Positions 5,637 through 8,115 of a DNA stretch of 8,115 nucleotides are shown here, in pieces. Source of the DNA: Alphaproteobacteria bacterium (lineage in GTDB: Bacteria > Pseudomonadota > Alphaproteobacteria > UBA828); contig JABJCZ010000128.1 of NCBI GenBank assembly GCA_018668475.1, positions 1 to 8,115 on the forward strand, written 5' to 3'. The notes beneath the pieces were generated by a model. It was not told where the DNA came from and searched no databases. It saw nothing but the letters and a program-made list of their open reading frames with translations. A program made the translations under genes and the position numbers. Each line of letters begins with the position of its first letter. Position 1 is the first letter of the stretch.

Positions 5637-6647
5637 ATGGCGACGATCACATACGGCACGGTTGAAATTGGCTGCAACGCCGGTGAATCCGTGCTCAGCG
5701 CGTTTGAACGCGCCAGCGTGGATATTCCCTATTCCTGCCGCAACGGCACCTGCCTGAGCTGCATGATGCGCGCGACCAGCGGCCCCGTGAGCAAAGCTTC
5801 GCAGAAAGGTATCCGCCCGACTCTGGCTGAACAGGGATATTTTCTCGCCTGCCAGCATACTCCCACCAATGATCTGACCATCGCCCGACCTGATGATGCA
5901 CAGCTGTATGGTCGGGCGATGATAACGGCAGTCGAGCGTCCGACCGCAACGGTCACAAAGTTGCGCTTGCAACCAGCCAACGATCTGTTTTACCACGCCG
6001 GACAATTTATCAATTTGCGCCGGGCGGACGGGCTGGTGCGCTCCTATTCCATCGCCAGCGTGCCGCGCACAGACCCGGAAATCGAGCTCCATATAAAGCG
6101 GCTTGCCGGCGGGATCATGAGTACCTGGGCATGTGATCAGCTACAGCCCGGCGAGGCGGTCGATATTCAGGGCCCCAACGGGGACTGCTACTACCTGCCC
6201 GGCAAATCCGATCAAACCATGCTGCTGATCGGCAACGGCACCGGCGCCGCCCCATTGATTGGGATCGCTCGCGATGCCTTGTTGGACGGGCACCATGGCC
6301 CGGTGCACCTTTATCATGGCACTCGTCACCCGCCCGGGCTCTACCTCGACACCGAATTACAGGCGCTTGCCAACGAGCACGACAATTTTTTCTATCACCC
6401 CTGTATTTCCGGCTGGGCAGAAGGCGACTTGCCGCCCTGGGTGCCAGCCGGCACCCGTGCCGGGCGGGCAGAAGACGTTGCCTTAACCGACCATAGTGCG
6501 TTGACGGACTGGCGGATTTATCTCTGCGGCTATCCACCAATGGTTCAGGCAACCCGCACGCGTGCTTACCTCGCCGGCGCCGCAGTGGCCGATATTCTGG
6601 CTGACGCCTTCGAGTTGCGCGATCTGCGTCATGAGCCCCGTGCATAA
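5637..6647 (+). CDS. One-piece 2Fe-2S ferredoxin / FAD / NAD reductase (oxygenase electron-transfer component type)
   Basis: A 336-residue flavoprotein reductase with three domains. The N-terminal plant-type ferredoxin domain (about 1-85) has the full cluster set C34, C39, C42 and C72 (CX4CX2CX29C). An FAD domain (about 90-190) carries RSYSIAS (135-141) and the GGIMSTW segment (158-164). An NAD domain (about 192-330) opens with IGNGTGAAP (198-206) and ends with CGYPPM. This order matches reductases of benzoate dioxygenase, phenol hydroxylase and soluble methane monooxygenase, and CDP-6-deoxy-hexulose reductases such as AscD. It would carry electrons from NADH through FAD and the cluster to an oxygenase or similar acceptor in the cytoplasm. 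No oxygenase gene is in the window, so the partner is unknown. The ATG at 5637 has only a weak upstream AAGCGGA; the ferredoxin domain begins properly here. The gene is divergent from the Old Yellow Enzyme gene. Confidence 0.92.
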   Translation: MATITYGTVEIGCNAGESVLSAFERASVDIPYSCRNGTCLSCMMRATSGPVSKASQKGIRPTLAEQGYFLACQHTPTNDLTIARPDDAQLYGRAMITAVERPTATVTKLRLQPANDLFYHAGQFINLRRADGLVRSYSIASVPRTDPEIELHIKRLAGGIMSTWACDQLQPGEAVDIQGPNGDCYYLPGKSDQTMLLIGNGTGAAPLIGIARDALLDGHHGPVHLYHGTRHPPGLYLDTELQALANEHDNFFYHPCISGWAEGDLPPWVPAGTRAGRAEDVALTDHSALTDWRIYLCGYPPMVQATRTRAYLAGAAVADILADAFELRDLRHEPRA

Positions 6648-6693
6648 GACCCAGAATCGAGCCATGCGCCTTGGCCGCTTACCTGAGATTAAT

Positions 6694-6743
6694 AAATTTT
6701 CCCCTGCTGAAAATTTCCTCTGGTGAAAATCGTGAGTTTTCAG
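6694..6743. promoter_or_regulatory. Symmetric four-half-site operator-like array upstream of the XRE-cupin gene
   Basis: Two perfect inverted repeats with identical 7-nt spacers lie side by side: AAATTTTC (6694-6701) with GAAAATTT (6709-6716), and TGAAAA (6724-6729) with TTTTCA (6737-6742). Taken together the half-sites read TTTTC-N7-GAAAA-N11-GAAAA-N7-TTTTC, itself symmetric. CTGAAAA at 6707-6713 can also pair with TTTTCAG at 6737-6743. The array ends 34 bp before the regulator start, a usual position for autoregulation. That the XRE-cupin protein binds here is inference. Confidence 0.6.
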
Positions 6744-6751
6744 ACCATAAT
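6723..6751 (+). promoter_or_regulatory. Possible promoter of the XRE-cupin gene overlapping the operator
   Basis: A -10-like CATAAT at 6746-6751 lies 17 bp after a poor -35-like GTGAAA at 6723-6728. The proposed operator overlaps this segment, consistent with repression. The -35 match is weak, so the exact start is uncertain. An AT-rich stretch at 6688-6700 could also contribute. Confidence 0.35.
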
Positions 6752-6777
6752 AGGCGTTCTGATCTCGGGGAGTAAAA

Positions 6778-7452
6778 ATGGCACGGCTTGAAGCAGCAGA
6801 TCTTTCCACTGACGGCAGCGACGAGACCGGTCGCGCCGCCACGCCACCGCGTGGCAAGGAGCAGGCTCTTGAGCGCGCCATCGGGCGCGAGGTCCACTCG
6901 CTGCGCCGCCAGCATGGCATGACGGTGACCGAGCTCGCGGCGTTGGCCAGCCTGTCACCCGGCATGTTGTCGAAGATCGAAAACGGCCTGACCTCGCCTT
7001 CCCTCTCCACCCTGCAGGGCCTTGCGAATGCGCTCAATGTCCCTGTGACCGCCTTTTTGCGGCGCCATGAGGAACGCCATGAGGCGACCTTTGTGCCGGC
7101 CGGGGAAGGCCTTCATATCAAGCGCCGTGGTACCCGAGCCGGCCATGATTACCAGCTGCTGGGACAAACCGTCGGCAAGCGTATGGGCGTCGAGCCGTAT
7201 CACATTACGCTGACCGAGGAGTCCGAGGTTTACCCCGCGTTCCAGCATGAGGGCACCGAGTTCATTCACCTTGTCGAAGGCCGCATGGTCTACCGCCACG
7301 GCAGTGAAACCTTCGAGATGGGCCCTGGCGATTCGCTGTTTTTTGACGCCGAAGCGTCGCACGGCCCTGAAAAACTCATCGAAACGCCAGTTCGCTTCAT
7401 CTGCGTCATCGCCTATGAAGCTACTGACGCCAACGACGCCTACAAAGACTGA
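6778..7452 (+). CDS. XRE-family transcriptional regulator with C-terminal cupin domain
   Basis: A 224-residue DNA-binding regulator. A charged N-terminal tail (1-30) precedes an XRE helix-turn-helix (about 35-95; IGREVHSLRRQHGMTVTELA, then SPGMLSKIENGLTSPSLSTL, with the recognition helix around 59-69). A short linker leads to a cupin-2 barrel (about 140-215). Its metal/ligand motifs are QHEGTEFIHLVEG (H157, E161, H164) and GPGDSLFFDAEASHGP (H195). Members sense small metabolites through the cupin and usually repress neighbouring catabolic genes, often for amines, amino acids or aldehydes (PuuR-like family knowledge). The ligand here is unknown. The start has GGGGAG at 6767-6772 with a 5-nt spacer. 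It follows the reductase gene by 130 bp on the same strand, but the operator array between them suggests its own promoter. The reductase and divergent Old Yellow Enzyme genes are plausible targets. Confidence 0.92.
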   Translation: MARLEAADLSTDGSDETGRAATPPRGKEQALERAIGREVHSLRRQHGMTVTELAALASLSPGMLSKIENGLTSPSLSTLQGLANALNVPVTAFLRRHEERHEATFVPAGEGLHIKRRGTRAGHDYQLLGQTVGKRMGVEPYHITLTEESEVYPAFQHEGTEFIHLVEGRMVYRHGSETFEMGPGDSLFFDAEASHGPEKLIETPVRFICVIAYEATDANDAYKD

Positions 7453-7618
7453 GCCGCTCCACCAACCGTCTCAATAAGGCGCTCGGTTGCGATCGTGCCC
7501 AGGCGCGCGATCTCGTGATTTGCCGGACGCCCCGCCTTCGGTCACGCTGATAAACTCGGATGTTTGCTCGTGATCGACCCGGTCAAGAGCGAACCGGCGT
7601 GACACAGGAGCGTAATCA
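7453..7618. promoter_or_regulatory. Intergenic region before the DUF899 gene
   Basis: This 166-bp gap holds a 6-bp inverted repeat with a 15-nt loop (CAACCG at 7463-7468, CGGTTG at 7484-7489), 11 bp past the regulator stop. No T-run follows, so it is at best a weak terminator. No convincing promoter is visible. The ribosome site AGGAG for the next gene is at 7606-7610. A 20-codon frame starting ATG at 7560 ends in TGA at 7620-7622, overlapping the next start codon; it has no ribosome site of its own. Confidence 0.3.
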
Positions 7619-8115
7619 ATGAAACGCGGAAACGTCGTCTCACATACGGAATGGCATAAGGCTCGCCTGGCGTTGCTGGAGCAAGAGAAAGCCCAGAGTC
7701 GGGCGAGAGCGGCATTGACGCAAGCGCGGCTTGCCATGCCCTGGGTCGAGGTCTCGACGGACTATCGGTTTACCGGCGCCAACGGCGAAGAGACGCTCGC
7801 TGCCCTGTTCGGTGATGCGGACCAGCTCATTGTCTATCACTTTATGTTTGATGCGGACTGGGACGTCGGCTGCAAATCATGTTCGCTGCTGGCCGACCAT
7901 TATGGACCATCGATGGCCCATCTCGCCGCACGTGATGTGGCATTCGTAACGGCTTCCATCGCGCCGTGGCCAAAGCTTGAGGCTTTCCGCAAGCGCATGG
8001 GGTGGGATTTCAAGTGGGTGTCATCTGCCGGGTCCGATTTCAATCGCGATTTTCGTGTGTCCTTCACGGATGAAGAAATTGCCAACAACCAAGCGAACTA
8101 TAATTATCAAAAAAA
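7619..8115 (+). CDS. DUF899 family thioredoxin-fold protein, 3' truncated by window
   Basis: The frame is open from ATG at 7619 to the right edge (165 complete codons). AGGAG lies 8 nt upstream of the ATG. The N-terminal helical region (HTEWHKARLALLEQEKA) leads to MPWVEVSTDYRF (40-51), then LIVYHFMFDADWDVGCKSCS with a CxxC pair (C85, C88), LADHYG, DVAFVTASIAPWPKLEAF (106-123) and KRMGWDFKWVSSAGSDFN (125-142). These segments are characteristic of DUF899, which has a thioredoxin/AhpC-like fold and is often described as a predicted dithiol-disulfide oxidoreductase. The true biochemical role of the family is not established. The visible YNY segment near the edge is also typical, and the rest of the gene lies outside. 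No signal peptide is seen, so it is cytoplasmic. It follows the XRE-cupin gene on the same strand, but with a 166-bp gap a separate promoter is more likely than a shared operon. Confidence 0.9.
   Translation, partial: MKRGNVVSHTEWHKARLALLEQEKAQSRARAALTQARLAMPWVEVSTDYRFTGANGEETLAALFGDADQLIVYHFMFDADWDVGCKSCSLLADHYGPSMAHLAARDVAFVTASIAPWPKLEAFRKRMGWDFKWVSSAGSDFNRDFRVSFTDEEIANNQANYNYQK

Noticed and set aside
7471..7737. Minus-strand frame of about 88 codons across the gap and the DUF899 start
   Set aside because: Overlaps the strongly supported DUF899 start antisense; composition typical of a shadow frame.

Overview
The window looks like chromosomal DNA of a GC-rich Gram-negative bacterium, most likely an alphaproteobacterium. 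This is inferred from the visibly high GC content, Shine-Dalgarno starts on most genes, and the mix of catabolic genes (lambda-crystallin-type dehydrogenase, DadA-type oxidase, Old Yellow Enzyme, ferredoxin-type reductase, XRE-cupin regulator). No rRNA, tRNA, transposase, integrase, phage gene or CRISPR array was seen. The genus cannot be told from the sequence.

Layout. The left edge carries the C-terminal part of a CobW/COG0523 GTPase (to 596), followed on the same strand by a lambda-crystallin/3-hydroxyacyl-CoA dehydrogenase-like enzyme (652-1596) and a strong intrinsic terminator (about 1629-1656) that also suits the convergent gene. On the minus strand lies an alpha/beta hydrolase with a lysine-rich tail (1678-2559). 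It is divergent, across 115 bp, from a DadA-type FAD amino-acid dehydrogenase (2675-3919). A 277-bp gap without a long gene follows. It holds a convincing but very short minus-strand ORF for a 38-residue single-span membrane protein (3941-4057), plus a cluster of inverted and direct repeats (4082-4189). An Old Yellow Enzyme of the YqjM/XenA class (4197-5351, minus) is divergent, across 285 bp, from a one-piece 2Fe-2S/FAD/NAD reductase (5637-6647). Next comes an XRE-cupin regulator (6778-7452) with a striking symmetric operator-like array just upstream, and finally the start of a DUF899 thioredoxin-fold protein (7619 to the right edge).

How the genes may work together. Several are redox enzymes that would fit breakdown of an amine, amino acid or cyclic/unsaturated organic acid: an NAD-dependent hydroxy-acid dehydrogenase, a hydrolase, an FAD amine oxidase, an enoate/enone reductase, and an electron-transfer reductase of the kind that feeds an oxygenase. 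The matching oxygenase is not in the window, so its partner must be nearby or elsewhere. The XRE-cupin protein is the only evident local transcription factor. Gene order is broken into divergent and convergent pairs, so this is not one operon, and any shared pathway is inference.

The most noteworthy unexplained items are the tiny membrane-protein gene with the repeat-rich segment before it, the four-half-site operator before the regulator, and the lysine-rich hydrolase tail. I did not find a clear new multi-gene system.
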